A stretch of 64,000 nucleotides of DNA from Moringa oleifera (Eukaryota; Streptophyta; Magnoliopsida; Brassicales; Moringaceae), in assembly GCA_021397835.1 (NCBI GenBank), contig JAJFZO010000605.1, forward strand, positions 682,001 through 746,000, read 5' to 3'. The notes beneath the pieces were generated by a model. It saw only the letters and a list, made by a program, of their open reading frames with translations, was not told where the DNA came from and did not search any database. The position numbers and the translations under genes are program-made. Below, one piece after another: positions 12,242 through 25,582 of this stretch; position 1 is the stretch's first letter; each line of letters opens with the position of its first letter.

Positions 12242-15100
12242 TGGGATTCTCTCAGAATCATAGAAGTTCGCGAAAGAATGGCGAACATGAAAAGGGTTTT
12301 ATTCATTCTTCAATGGAGAATATAAAGAGGGAGACTCCAGACGGAGAGGCCAAGAGGAAGACTGTTTAATTTGTTGCTTCTTGTCTTTAACTTAATCTTC
12401 TTTGCCCAATAACCTGAAGGTGGAATCACAAATGGCGATGAAAGCAAAGCCGTCCTCTTAAAGTGCAGATGAGAACAAGAAGGTGAAGACACAACTTCAG
12501 TTTCAGCAATCTTATATGGAATCAAGGTGATGAAGAGGAGCTTGGTTTAGAATCTTCCTGTCGTTTTGTGGGTAACACGACACAGGTTTTGTGCTTCAGA
12601 TTCAACTTTCACTTACCCAAGAATCTTTGCTTGGGTACTGTAATGGGATCCCATGGATGATGCCAGACCTTTTCTTGGCATGGATGAACTGCTTTAATTT
12701 TCTCTCATTTTCTTTCTATTCAAATTTTGAAGGAATTTTCTTAAACAAATTTCTTGCCAGTCAAACAACAGAAAAAACTATGAAGCAGCATGTTGATGTA
12801 AGGTCTGCTAATTTTTTTAAAAATAATTTTAAAATTTTACTTAAAATAAAATTAATTTATATGTTTATTTTTTGCATAATTAATAAATTTAAAGAGACAA
12901 TCTTAATTTCATAAAATAATTTTTAAAAATAAAATGTAAAAATAATTATATTTGTTATTTTAATATTACAAATTATAAAAATATTTTTACTTTTATCATA
13001 AAAAACTTAACCAAAACTTATTTTTCAAAAAAAAAATATATCCTTTTATCGAGATAGCCGTTGAATGTTAAACCCTCTTGGGTTGCGTACCTTTTCAGCT
13101 ATGTGAATTAATTATAGACATGTGAGGCTTTTGAGATATTTATCATCGTCCAGCTAGATATTCCATTAAAAGATATGCATGTGCTCTGTTTATAATATAT
13201 AGTTTTTAATCATATATTATATAATTCTTGAAATTGAATTGAACATGGAAGTGTGTTTATAATATATGGTTTTTAGTCATTTCTCTCCTTTTGTGTTATA
13301 TGACAGTGTGTTTGACACATTAATGGTATGTACTCCATGTGCTTGCCCTTTTTATAATCATTCTATCTTTTCATGTCTCTGCCATCTCCAAAATATCAAG
13401 AATTATATTATTTTTAAATAATAAAAAATAACTATTACTTTAATATTATAATATATGTCCAAGCTGCTTTACATTTTTTTAAAAAAATTATAGTTACGAT
13501 GATATATGAATTAAAATTTTAAATTTAAATGTATAAAAAATACTATTGAGTGAAATTAACATGAACATTAAGTTTCCTAAAACATGAAAAATAATTTCAA
13601 AAGAAAAAGCGTGTAATAATAAAAAAACCAACAACATGTATAGTGAAAAAACAAACGATATTTTTTATATTCATCAAAATAAAATAAAATATTAACAAAT
13701 TATTTGATAAAAAATATATAAAAATTTAATGTATATTAAAAAAAAATTGATTAGATCATAATTTATCAATTTGATTTAAATTAGATCATGTTAAAAATTT
13801 TAAAAATTGAGATATTCAATTTCATGATTTTGTATAACGAATTTTGATTTAAAACCTTTTATATCGTATGGAAAAATATTCAATTTTTTATTAAAACCAA
13901 AAAATTATTTTTAAAATTTAAATATGAAAATTCTAAAAATTTGTAAAAAAATAAAATTATCTAAATATATAGTTCAAAGTGAATTATATAATTCATTTAA
14001 TTTTTTTTATAATCATTTGAATTAATATTTAATTTAAATCAAAATTTTATTTTATTTATTATTTTTAAATATTAAATTTATTTTAATATTAAAATTAATA
14101 TAATCATTATTTTTTGATAAATATATTTCGTATAATTAAAATTAATTGAACTGGATAAGCTATCCCTGCACATTTCAAAATCGATTTGAACTTTGGTATT
14201 GTCACCATCAATCTTGGCGACCAGTCTATTAAGCTAATATATTGCAGGGATAAGATTAACCTCTAACAATGTCACTGTTCTAAGATTTCAATTATGTCAA
14301 GCGAAGGGATTTGATCCTGTAAGTTGCACGAAGGCTGCAGGTTCCATGGGGCATCATCTTCTCTTCTCTTCTGTCATTTTCACAATAGATTTAGATAAGC
14401 AAATTGGAATATTCTCCAAGATTTGATCAATCTTTCTATGCTTCTCAATTTTAATATTACACATGTTTAATTTTTCTCATTTAAATAGGAAAATAGTTAA
14501 TATCATATTATTTATTATGTAATTAATAAATATTTTAAATAAAGTGTATATTTTAAATTAAAATTTTTTTTAATTCAATAATTATTCTTTATGATTTTTT
14601 AAAATTTAATAAAATATATTTTTAATATTTTGAAATATTGAAATTTTTTGTGGTGGCAAATTGAATATATTTTTTAAAAAATTTAAATTTATATATAAGA
14701 TTTTTAATTATAAAATATTTGGACAAGATATAAAAGTATAGTTTTTTAATCAATAATTCAAAAATTAAATTAAATTAAATTATATTTACCTAATATGAAA
14801 TGTGAATTCATAACAAATATCATCTTTCACTTATTTGGTATTATACTTTGAAATAATGAAGAAGTAAGGCTGGGGTGAGGGTATGACATGATATTTTAGG
14901 AATTCCTGGGGTGATAATTTAAAGCGCTCATATTTCCTTTGATTACCTTTTCGACACGTGTAAGAACGCAACAGATAGATAGTCTCACCAAGCTGTCTCT
15001 CTAGCATATTCCCTTAAAACCGAATAACCTGTTTTCCAGTGTTTTTCAATTTTTCGTTTTTTGATTTATACCAAAAATTTAGCGAAGAAAATACTCTTTT
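12242..15100. other. intergenic DNA between the unrecognised gene and CDP-DAG synthase
   Basis: 12242-12600 holds the upstream region of the minus-strand gene. The rest is A+T-rich DNA with no supported coding sequence. The frame at 12591-12914 is mostly low-complexity and is not credible. A more balanced island at about 14160-14400 has no recognisable product. From about 14940 base composition changes toward that of a promoter and leader. Confidence 0.55.
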
Positions 15101-15234
15101 GGCTTTTGTTTTGCTTAGCTTCCTAAGCCTCTATTATTCTCATTCTCTCGCTGCTCTCCGTTCCTACTTTTCTGGTTTTCGATTTTCTCTAACGCTACCA
15201 GCAGCCAACGGTTAAGGCAGGTTTCTGTCTCGCT

Positions 15235-16351
15235 GTAAGTGTATATCTCTGTGGCTTTGTTCTTCATCGATCTTTATATTTAAAAGGCGTTATTCTGTTG
15301 ATTCAGATTTAGTTGTTAAGAGTTTTGGTTAGTTTTTTATTAATTCTTGTTGGTTGGATTTCGGTTTAAATTTCTGTTTTTTTTCTTAGAAATGCTGACT
15401 TTGTTTCTTTGAGATTTATCGCTGGAATGGTGTTTTGGATTCTCTTGTATTTCCTGTTTAGTTTGCTGTTTTGGTTTATTGTTTGGTGCGCATAGTGGAA
15501 GAGATAAAGCTTGAGTTCAAAGTGAAATTAGAGTGTTAGATTTGGCATGCCAGTGAAAATCGTAAGAGTAGCAGTTTATGGAAGATACATAGCGAAGAGG
15601 TTTGGTGGTAGTATGGTTTTCATTAATTAATTACTCCTACGTGTCACTTTGAGTTGGAAATGCTGTTCTTAAACCTCTAAAGGTGTGAAAACGGCTCAAA
15701 GTCTGGAACTTAGCTTGGGGGTGAGGTGAGAGGAACCTGGTTAAGCTAGAAGTAATGAAAGTGAAATTGGACTGAACATAGGGTTGTCAAAGGTTGTTGA
15801 AACTTTATATGCAAAGCTTGATTGAATTTTTATGAAGATGATGAATAGCTTCCCCTGTTCTTTAGGGTTTAGGTTTGAACTTGCAAGCAATGGAAAGAAA
15901 ATGGAAATGGGAAGATGGTTATAAATTCTGTCACTGGTTTTACATGCTGTGCATATGCTGCATCTTTTTTAGCAACTAAATGGATTGTTGAATCCCAGTA
16001 CCGTGGCCTATCATTCTATTTCCGTATCATGCGTTAATTTTAGTTGAAAAGTTCTTTACTTGTTGTGTCTAGCATTTAGGTGATATGTTGTCTTTGTAAG
16101 AATAAAAAAAGATACCTATTTGAGGTCTCAGACGCGACGAATGTTGGTTAGGTCATTTGGTCATATATCACAGTGACATATAAGTGTCACTGAGGAATGT
16201 CTTGGCTTAACATGAGTCAACATTAATAGAAGGTCATATAAATGTGGTTTATCTGAAAGACGACACTATGACCACTGGTGTGCATGACTTTGTGATAGGG
16301 TGGGAGGAAAAATGATGATCTGAACAACATTTCATTTATTATGCTGTTTGA

Positions 16352-16388
<37 letters not shown>

Positions 16389-16689
16389 CAAGCAAAATGA
16401 TATAAGCATATTATATATGCTTAAGATTCAATTGTTAAACTTTCATTTATACCCCCATGTCAGGTAGGCTTCTTAACCCTTGCTATTAGATTTCTGCTGT
16501 CTGTATTACATTGATTGGCTTATTTAGAAAAATTTCATTTCTTTCAATATTTCCAATAGCTTATTCTCTCTGTTTAAATTTTGTATTGATTTTGATTGTA
16601 TTGCGTAACCTAATGTCCCAGGCAGCCACTTCTCAGTGACACATATATATGTCTTCTAATGATTATACTGAGTAAACTGTAAGTTTCAG
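15235..16689 (+). other. leader intron of the CDP-DAG synthase gene (inferred)
   Basis: A pyrimidine-rich leader-like stretch (about 15100-15234) ends at GTAAGT, and TTTCAG at 16684-16689 lies just five bases before the coding ATG exon. Removing 15235-16689 would join the leader to the exon beginning AGCCATG. The ends are good GT-AG signals, but exact transcript ends are not visible. A TC/TA microsatellite lies inside. Confidence 0.55.
16352..16389 (+). repeat. compound microsatellite (TC)n(TA)n
   Basis: A run of TC dinucleotides passes directly into a run of TA dinucleotides inside the leader intron of the CDP-DAG synthase gene. Such tracts are usually length-variable. Confidence 0.9.
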
Positions 16690-16693
16690 AGCC

Positions 16694-19600
16694 ATGCAAA
16701 GGGAGAATAACACCAACCCACCATCAACACCTACTGCTCGGCTTCGGCATCGTCGACGGTCGAATGAGGTTGATCACAATGATTTTATTTTTTTTGGGCT
16801 ATTGTTCTTGGCTTTTTTCTTCATCTTCTGATGAATGTCTTATCTAATTGGTTTTTTTGCAAATATGCATTTTTCTTGGTAGTTACCTGACAGTCAACAC
16901 AGAAGCTTCAGAGAAATTCATAATCACTTTTTAATTGTTGTTGTGGGTATCAATTTATTGTTTGTAGCTACTTTGTGATGCCATGTTATGCAAGCATGAA
17001 AATATGGACATTAATACTTTATGGAAAATTGAACTGGTGATTGACTTTGTGAAGGAACTAGGGAGTTCAATTTTTTCTTGCTCTTTTGTTTTCTTTTGTT
17101 TCATAAGTTATGTGGGTTATCAGGTTATTCCAGAAGCAAGCAAAGCAAATGGAAGCCATTTACTTGTCAATGATCGTAACAAATACAGGTCAATGTGGAT
17201 TCGAACATACTCAACTGTCTGGATGATTGGTGGTTTTGCACTAATTGTCTACATGGGCCATCTGTATATTACGGCCATGGTCGTTGTTATTCAAATATTT
17301 ATGGCAAGAGAGCTGTTCAATCTACTAAGAAAAGCGCATGAAGATAGTCATCTCCCCGGGTTTAGGCTGTTAAATTGGTATGGAAATGTTCCCTTCTGTT
17401 TGTTTGGCTGACCCCCCTCTCCAAAAAGTACTCTTTGGGTGCTCTTCTACAAATTGTTTGAAACCAATTATTCAGTAAATGTGATGTTTTACTTATTACA
17501 TGCGTCATCTCAATGCTTTGATTGCCAATCTCTCTGTGCAGGCACTTTTTCTTCACTGCAATGCTATTTGTGTATGGGCGCATTCTCAGTCAACGGCTAG
17601 TCAATACTGTAACTTTGGACAAATTTTTATATCACCTAGTTAGTAGCCTTGTCAAGTATCATATGGCTATGTGTTACTTCTTGTATATCGCAGGTTCGTC
17701 ATGCTCTCACATGTTCAGCACACTCAGGATTTCTGTTGACTATCTATTGTTTTTTTGCTATTGCTGGAAGGTCAGTTTTGCACAATGCATGGCTACTGAT
17801 TTTATTATTTTGTGCCAGGTTTTATGTGGTTCATTTTGACATTAAAGAAGAAGATGTACAAGTATCAATTTGGCCAATATGCATGGACACATATGATTCT
17901 AATTGTTGTGTTTACTCAATCGTCATTCACTGTAGCCAACATCTTCGAAGGAATTTTCTGGTAACTCATTTTTTGCATGCTGAGGGAAAATTTCTGTTGA
18001 TTAGATTCTTACAAGACTTCAACCCTCCTCAGGTTCTCCTTGTGACTTGCTTGTTGATCTTCTGGAATTCTTATGCTATTCCTTTTCCTTGACAATGCAG
18101 GTTTCTTCTTCCAGCATCGCTTATAGTTATCAATGACATTTTTGCTTATATTTTTGGTTTCTTCTTTGGAAGAACGCCGTTGATCAAATTATCTCCGAAG
18201 AAAACATGGGAGGGGTTCATTGGAGCATCTGTTACCACTATCATCTCTGCATTTGTGGTGAGCATAATTTCTTTGCTATTTGGCGGCCATAAGGAGACAT
18301 GTTTTAAATGTATTTGACTGTGAATTTCTGTGTTTTTCAAAGATCATAAACTTCTAGTGAGGAATAGACACTGGAAAACCTTGTTCTGTGAGAGATGCAT
18401 GTAAGGTGGTTGTCTATGTTTGATGTATAGAAGTATCTTGATCATGTGCTTTAGTTTGAGATTAGTATTATGAGTGCGCTGCAAATTTAGTGTACACAGC
18501 TCTCATTATGATATTATGAAACTTGGTATTATCCTTTATGCCCTTTTTTGGTATCTAAACTGTCCCAGCACTAGTCTTACCAATTTCATGTAAATGGATG
18601 GAGATTCATAACTTTACGCAATTGTGAAGTAAAATTAGTAAATTTGGTTAATTAATCAGTTCAGCTGTTCTCAATGAATGGCTGAACCGAAGACATTGTG
18701 AAATTCTGAGTCATGCTCGAATTGTTTGTTCAGAATGAATAGGGTCTGCCTCTGGATGAAATAGGAAAAGTGTGGTTTAAAATGAATATTTAAAGATATG
18801 TTTATTATGCAAGTGGGTATCTACAATCATGGTATTCATGCTTGTTTTTGCAGCTTGCAAATATTATGGGTCGTTTCCAGTGGCTGACGTGTCCAAGGAA
18901 GGCAAGTTGATATCATTTGTATATGATTTATGCTGTTGCACTATACACTTCATATTGGCAGAAACTTATGGCCTTTTTTCTCTGAGGATAACACATGCAG
19001 GATTTATCAACTGGCTGGCTTCATTGTGATCCTGGTCCACTGTTTAAGCCTGAGCCTTTTACTTTACCAGGATGGCTTCCGGAATGGGTAAGCTGAGATT
19101 TGGTTTGACCTGAATTTCTAAGTAGCATAATTATTTCCTTAATAGAAGACATTATTTCTTTTTCCATTTACCTTACTATTGATCTTGCTTTAATGACAAG
19201 TCAATTTAATTTCATGTAATCCTGCTACTAAATATGTCTAGCTTCAGTTGGTGAACTTTAATTAGTTTCTGAAAGATTTGGCATTATCTTGCCAAACTTG
19301 ATTGATAAGTGTGCACTCTGAATTCAAGTTACCTTGTTGCCTTGATGACACTTTCCTAATACTCACTTTTCTAGATATCCTCCAGTACCTTTCTGGAAGT
19401 TTTGCTTCTCCTTGTTCTTCCTAACTTGTTCAAGATTGATGTATTCCATATGTGAGGATACATTGTCATCATTTCAATTATGGTGGGTAAGCTGATTAGT
19501 TAGTAGGTTAATATCAAATAGTAGGATTTTATGCTACAAGCCTCATTCAATTGCATAGATAGGCTAAAACTCTTATTTGAAAAGAACTCTCTATTATGGC

Positions 19601-22600
19601 CAGCTTAATATCAAGATTACAACCCCTTCAGATTGGTGTTTAAGTGAAACAAGAATTATATTTAAAGATTAGCACAACATTCAGATTTTTTTTTTTTTTT
19701 ATGTAAGAGAGTGCAACCTTTACGTTCTTAGTTTTTAGTAGTTAGGAACTCTATAAAATCAGTCAAGTCTTCCTCATTTACAAATCCCCTTCCAACTCCC
19801 AGAATTTTATTAATCTAACCCAAGAATCTCTGGTAACATTGAATGGAGCTTCACTATTATCAAAAGCTCACCTATTTCTTTCTCTCCAGACACTCCAAAA
19901 AATAAATGAGGATAATCTTGACTACTCTCCCCCTTTTCTTTCCCAAGTTATTGCCCTGTCCATGCCGCAACTTCTACTAGCCACCCATGCCACTCCCAAA
20001 GTGTTCAAAATCATATATCACACCTCTGCTGTCCATTTACAACCCACCAGTACGTGAAAACCAGTTTGATTCTCTTCTTTACATAGTAGCATCTATTAAC
20101 AATGATTGTCAATTGTTAGGATCTTGGACGGCACTTTGACTTTCCAGATCTGCTTCCGAGGGAACTTAACGTCCCCTACATTCCTACTTAACCCCTGAAA
20201 ATAGGATTTTACAGTGAAATGATGGGTGTTCCCAATGCCCAGCTTCCATAGAGCTCTGTCTGTGATATTACTTTGTAAACTAAAACCTTGGATTCTGGAG
20301 TACATTTCATTGACTTGATTCAGCTCCCAATCCTGAAGGTTCCTTCACAGCTGAATGTACCATGTTCCTCCTGCTGTGCCCCTCTTCTAGCATTCACTGA
20401 CCCAGGCATCCTTCCTACATGCCAAGGTAAATACGTCTGGGAAGACCTGCCTCAATGGTGCCTCCCCACACCAGCCATCACTCCAAAATTTGGTTGAACT
20501 CTCATCTCCAACCTTGTACTCGACCCAGGCCTTTAGTGTCTCCGTTCCTTCCTAATTGATTTCCACACACATGACCCAGAAGTGCCTCCCACTGGTTTTG
20601 TCATCCAGCCCCCATCTTGATCCCCATTTTACATCGCACAACCCTCCTCCAGAAGCCCTCCTTTCCCTCCATGTATCTCCACAGCCACTTGCTTAAAAGT
20701 GCTTTATTAAACAGGGAAAAATCCTCCAGTCCCAGCCCACCAAGGCCATTGGTTTGAGTCACCACCTTCCACTTCACCAAATTGTACTTATGTACTTCCC
20801 CAAAACTGCCCCGTGGGATTTTTTTTTAAAATTTTTTTATATTGCTTCCAATTTCCTTGCAATTCCACTTGTCTAAAAGTGCTTTATTAAACAGGGAAAA
20901 AATCCTTCACTCCCAGCCCACCAAGGCCATGGTTTGAGTCACCACTTTCCACTTCACTAAATTGTATTTGTATACTTCCCCAAAACTGCCCCATAGGATT
21001 TTTTTTTATATTGCTTCCAATTTCCTTAGCATTCCTCTTGTTAGCGGAAACAGTAACATGAAATATACAGGCAAGTCTGTGAGGGTACTTTTAATAGGGG
21101 TTAACCTACCAGCCATGGACAGGTACTGCTTCTTCCAGCTTGCCAGTTTTTGTTCAAATCTTTCCATTACACCTTTTCATATGATATTGTCTGTGCACCT
21201 AGCTCCAAGGGGAAGCCGCAAATACTTCATGGGGAAATTAGTCAAATTGCAGCCCATCACAATGGACAGTTCCCTTGTGTTTTCCACATCGCCCACCACC
21301 GCTAGCTTAGATTTATTTAGATTAATCTTCAGCCCTGAAATAGCTTCGAAGGTCAGCCAAATTGGCAAGTTGTTCCTTCTTTGTATTGCAGAAAAAAATA
21401 GTGTCATCCGTGAACAAGATACGATTCACCTTTAGCTCATCTACCTGTTTGCCTATTGTGAAACCCTCCACCAGCCCTTTACCTTCAGCTCCTGTCAGTA
21501 AACCATCCTATACTCCCATGACCAATAAAAACAGTAGAAGGGACTGTGGATCCCCTTGTCTCAAATCACTTGATGCTTGAAAAAAATCTGATGGATTCCG
21601 ATTCACCATTACTGCAAAGGACGTGGAAGATACGCATCAATGTGTCCAGTTGTTTCACCTACTACCCCAGCCCACTTTGTCTAGGACATCCATGGGAAAT
21701 TCTCATGATATGTGGTCGTATGCCTCCTCTATATCTAGCTTGCATACAACACCACTTCTACCTAGGCTCTTTTGAATATCAACCACCTCATTTGCAATCA
21801 ATGTTGCATCCAAAATCTACATTCCTTTCAAAAATGCATTCTGGTTCATACTCACCACCTCTTCCACCACTAATCTTGGCCTCTTAGCCAACACCTTGAG
21901 ACCAATTGTACACACAGCCAACAAGACTTGTTGGCCTGTATTCACTTCTGTTAACAACCCCTTATTTCTTCAGTATCAGTACTATGAACATGGCATTGAG
22001 AGACTTAACAAAATTTTCATTTTCATGGAAGTCCCCAAATACCCTGACAATGTCTTCCTTCATTACCTCCCAATTTGATTTCAAGAAAGCCATAGTAAAA
22101 CTGTCGGGCCTCGGGGCCTTATTGCCGTCACAATCCTTTAATGCTTTCCATCCTTCATCTTCCCAAATGGAAGCTCGATTTGTTCCCTCAACTCCTTGTT
22201 GATTTTTTTAATCTTCAACCCCCTAGCTTAGGCCGCCACCTTTCAGTTTCTTGGTACAAATTCTTACAGAACTTTTTACCCCCTGTATTTCCTTTACATC
22301 TTCTAAGACAACCTCATCAACCTTTATTTTACAAACAAAGTTACCTCTCCTGTGAACATTGGCTGTTTTTGTGAAAAAACCCTGTATTTTTATCAGCCAC
22401 AAGGCTTTTGATTTCTGCCTTCAAGAAATTTCTTCTAGCTTCAATAAGTGCACCAGCTCTCCGTTTACCTCCATCCTCCTCGCCTGCTCTTCCTTACTAT
22501 TGTCTCCTTCATTATAATGCTGTCAAGGCTCTGTAACTCAGCCCCCAATTTTGCTCTCTTCTGCCCCAGACCCCTAAATTCCTCCCTATTCCATTTCTTG

Positions 22601-24233
22601 ATCTCCTCCAACTTCTTCAGCTTCTTTGCCCCATTGTAATTCGCATTCCCAAGTGCTTCATCTCTCCCCCAGGTCTCCTTAACTAATTCATCGAAACCTA
22701 TCACCCTTAACCACATGTGTTCAAACCTAAAAGGGCATGGTCCCACCTCATGCCTTCCAACACTAGCATAGTCGGATTATAGTCCAAAACTGGCCTGGGT
22801 AGCAGTAGCTGCTGCATACTTGGGTATGTGTCCTCCCAACATTCAGAAAATCTTACTGGAAGTAGTAACCTATGAAGACCTTTATGAGCTACAAGTATAT
22901 CGGTATTCTAAGATAACTTCTTCAGCATTCATGTTTCCTGTAATTTCCTTATCTTTTGTTTTTGGTGGATTTTATGTTAATCTTGAACCTTATTTTGGGG
23001 TATATACATCTGTGGTTTCTCTGAGCATGCAGTATTCATTGTCATTCTTTGAGGATGAGAAAATTGCTTCTTGATCAATCATTCCAGTGTATCTATGGTT
23101 ATGCCTGTAATTAATTTTATGACTTGCAGATCTTGAAAAGGGATTATAATGTTTGCTACTTCTCTTGTACAGTTTCCATGGAAAGAGATCTCTGTTCTGC
23201 CAGTTCAGTGGCATGCTCTATGTCTTGGTTTGTTTGCATCGATAATAGCACCTTTTGGGGGCTTCTTTGCAAGTGGTTTCAAGAGAGCTTTTAAAATCAA
23301 GGTTCACTTTTGATACTATTGATACAATTGAAGTATCATGTGATGTATGTACTACTTTCTTTGTAAGATAATCTTTTTAACTTTCTACAGGACTTTGGGG
23401 ATAGTATTCCTGGACATGGTGGAATTACAGATAGGATGGATTGCCAGGTGAGCTTTGATAAACCTCATGTTAATTCTGTGCTTCCAGCTATGTTGTCTAC
23501 CTCTCTATTTGTTGATCCAGGTTACGGGTATATATTTTCTTACTTTGAGAAAAATGACTAAGCTGTGTGTGTGTGTGTCTGTATATTTAATGTGAGAACC
23601 TTTCAAAACTTGTATTGTGTGCTTGATTGACTTAGTGGTTATAATTTATTTATTTCTTCAGCTGGTCATATAGAAAAATCGAACATGGTCTACCACTGAA
23701 ATGTATAATGAATATCTTTATTTGTTTGCTAAAAGCGTGGATTCTTGGCTCATCCCCAGCTAGGAGACACACACACACACACACACACACAAGGAGAGTA
23801 TTGTCTAACTTTAGGAATCAAGGATGAAAAAAGGTTGACCAGTGTCTCAAATTGTCCTTCGTAGATGGATGGAATAATATCATATGTGGTCTTGCTGTGT
23901 ATATCTTATTTGATTCTTTGTTTAGATTGTTGTATCCATATGCTAAACTGTGCGCATTTTGATATGTTTGTTGTAGATGGTGATGGCAGTCTTTTCATAC
24001 ATCTATCATCAATCGTTTGTTGTGCCTCAAAGCATCTCCGTTGAAATGATCTTGGATCAGGTAAACTTTTATAGGCCACATTTCTGTTATTCTCATTCAA
24101 GTTCACCATTGAAACTTAGCTAATGGGATTTACTTCTTTGCAGATATTGACAAACCTTACTTTTGAGGAGCAGCAATCTCTGTTCAGGAAACTGGGGCAA
24201 ATCTTGCAGGGGAGAGTGATGGGACCTTCTTAG
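16694..24233 (+). CDS. CDS: phosphatidate cytidylyltransferase (CDP-diacylglycerol synthase)
   Basis: Multi-pass ER enzyme that makes CDP-diacylglycerol from CTP and phosphatidic acid, the precursor of phosphatidylinositol and phosphatidylglycerol. Coding exons: 16694-16768, 17124-17377, 17542-17693, 17819-17960, 18101-18257, 18854-18901, 19001-19087, 23173-23301, 23391-23447, 23977-24060, 24144-24233. Phases agree and give 424 aa, near Arabidopsis CDS1/2. A basic N-terminus ([10 protein letters not shown]) precedes several hydrophobic membrane segments. Conserved blocks include [13 protein letters not shown] and, across exons 8-9, the family signature [14 protein letters not shown] then [11 protein letters not shown]. 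The protein ends [16 protein letters not shown]. The intron after 18901 starts with GC (AAG|GCAAGT). The 4.1-kb intron after 19087 contains an antisense LINE. Near-perfect agreement with the eukaryotic-type plant enzymes makes the assignment firm; whether it is the CDS1 or CDS2 orthologue is not decided. Confidence 0.96.
19675..19685. repeat. left target-site duplication of the LINE
   Basis: CAACATTCAGA lies directly before the poly-T run, and the same 11 bases recur at 22837-22847. The next base out differs and the one beyond it matches again. Confidence 0.7.
19686..22836 (-). mobile_element. 5'-truncated, decayed LINE (non-LTR retrotransposon) in a CDS intron
   Basis: Inserted antisense to the host gene. 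A 15-T run at 19686-19700 is its poly(A) tail read on the opposite strand. Flanking copies of CAACATTCAGA at 19675-19685 and 22837-22847 look like the target-site duplication. In minus-strand order, the sequence opens with the end of the endonuclease region ([11 protein letters not shown], about 22746), continues with reverse transcriptase motifs (LRQGDP at about 21548-21565; LFTDDT, where the catalytic pair is at 21403-21414, Ala of the usual FADD replaced by Thr; then [12 protein letters not shown] and YLRLPLGA), and ends with a zf-RVT-like domain ([15 protein letters not shown], about 20100-20160). Stop codons and frameshifts break it, and most of the endonuclease half is missing, so it cannot move by itself. 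Confidence 0.85.
20686..21044 (-). repeat. 180-bp tandem duplication inside the LINE
   Basis: The segment from about 20686 recurs with a 180-bp period: AAAAGTGCTTTATTAAACAG begins near 20695 and again near 20875, followed in both by CCCAGCCCACCAAGGCCAT and CCCCAAAACTGCCCC. The copies differ by scattered substitutions and small indels, so the duplication predates much of the decay of the element. Confidence 0.8.
22837..22847. repeat. right target-site duplication of the LINE
   Basis: The second copy of CAACATTCAGA abuts the truncated 5' end of the LINE. It fixes the right boundary of the insertion at about 22836. Confidence 0.7.
23767..23791 (+). repeat. (AC)n microsatellite
   Basis: Perfect AC dinucleotide run in an intron of the CDP-DAG synthase gene. 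A shorter (TG)n run lies at about 23564-23578 in the same intron. Confidence 0.9.
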
Positions 24234-25582
24234 ATACATTTAAGCAGTTGTATGTAATTTAATCTCTGTCCTGTCTCCAGCATGGAATATGAACGGTGGC
24301 ATAGCAGCGAAAGAGGGGAAATATTTGTATATGGTGTTGTTTTTCCTGTTTTCCCATTCAAAATATTTAGGTGGAGGCATTTTTTATGGCGCATACTCTG
24401 TATAGTGTATGTTAGCCATTTAAATATAAATAGACTGTCAATGGAGTTTCTTTCCCCTCTCTCTTCCCACCGCCCCACCCCCAACACTCCCCCTCCCCCC
24501 CACCTTCCTTGCCCGGCTGTTGTGAATCCCTCTTCTCCACCTTACGCCGCTTATGTCAGTCTGTTCTTCACTACATGCATTTGTTTGAATGTCCGACATG
24601 CCTCCTCATGTTTCCAGTTTTTCAAACAGTTTGATGCATCCAGATGGTAAAAGAAAAGTTTTGGTGATCTTTAACTGGCACAAGCCTCTTTTCATCGAAT
24701 TAAGAATTAGAGCCAGGAAAGAGTACACAGAAATTCATAGTGGACAAGGTACGGACCAATTTCAGCTTAGTAGATCGTGATATGAGATCTTGTATGATAT
24801 AATTTTGAGACCATTCTTACCTGGAATTTGAGGATGGTTATAGCTGAGTTCAGGAAAAGAGTTGTTAATTAAACTGATTAATATTGCGAAATATTCCTCT
24901 TTTTCGCTTTAAAGCAATGTGTTGAAAGCTTCACAAATTCATCTATTTATAATAGCCATCCCCCTGAACAAAATGTTACACATAGCCAATCCAGGAAAAT
25001 AAAAGTTGCTGTTACCACTGGAGTTCATGCACCAATCCCAAATGTAGGTAACTTCAAACAGCAGAATTACAAAATGTCGGCTGAAATCTGATACCATCTC
25101 ATTTACACGAACATAAGAAGCAAAGCATGAATGAACCTCAAGAACAAGCATTATGCGACAAGGATTTGCACCAAGACAGTGTCACACTAACATTCAAAAG
25201 AACATCAATCAAAATTGATGGCATTCCCATCATTGACAAAAGTAGCAAAATCAGAACCTATTGATTCTTTTGGTGTGACAGCAAATTTACCGAGAGCATT
25301 GCAAGTTTCTAAACTCGAGAAAGGATCTAACTGTCCCAAACAAGCCATCTAATGGGACACTTCCAACGAAAGCATATAAATATGGTACATGTTCTACTTT
25401 TACAATGGAGATAGCAGTAGATCTGAACCAACAAATTCAATGTTCAACCATACTTCAGATCCGTCAAAAACAAAAAATTAAACTCATTCTTTGCTTACCC
25501 TTCTCATCTGCAAAACACCAACCATAACCCCAAAAAAATGAGAAAGAAAACCTATATTTTCCATCATTTCCTCTATTGTTTT
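24234..25582. other. converging 3' regions of CDP-DAG synthase and ceramidase
   Basis: The two genes are tail to tail. The first part (to about 24650) includes a pyrimidine-rich C/T tract near 24450-24510 and is probably the CDS 3' untranslated region. The part near 24900-25580 is probably the ceramidase 3' untranslated region read on the other strand. No credible coding frame. Confidence 0.6.

Noticed and set aside
16983..17411. Open frame MLCKHENMD... running into CDP-DAG synthase exon 2
   Set aside because: It is intron read-through joined to a real coding exon; the proper start is at 16694 after splicing.
19839..22374. Many plus-strand frames of 60-157 codons within the CDS intron
   Set aside because: They are the complement of the LINE; the meaningful coding is on the minus strand.
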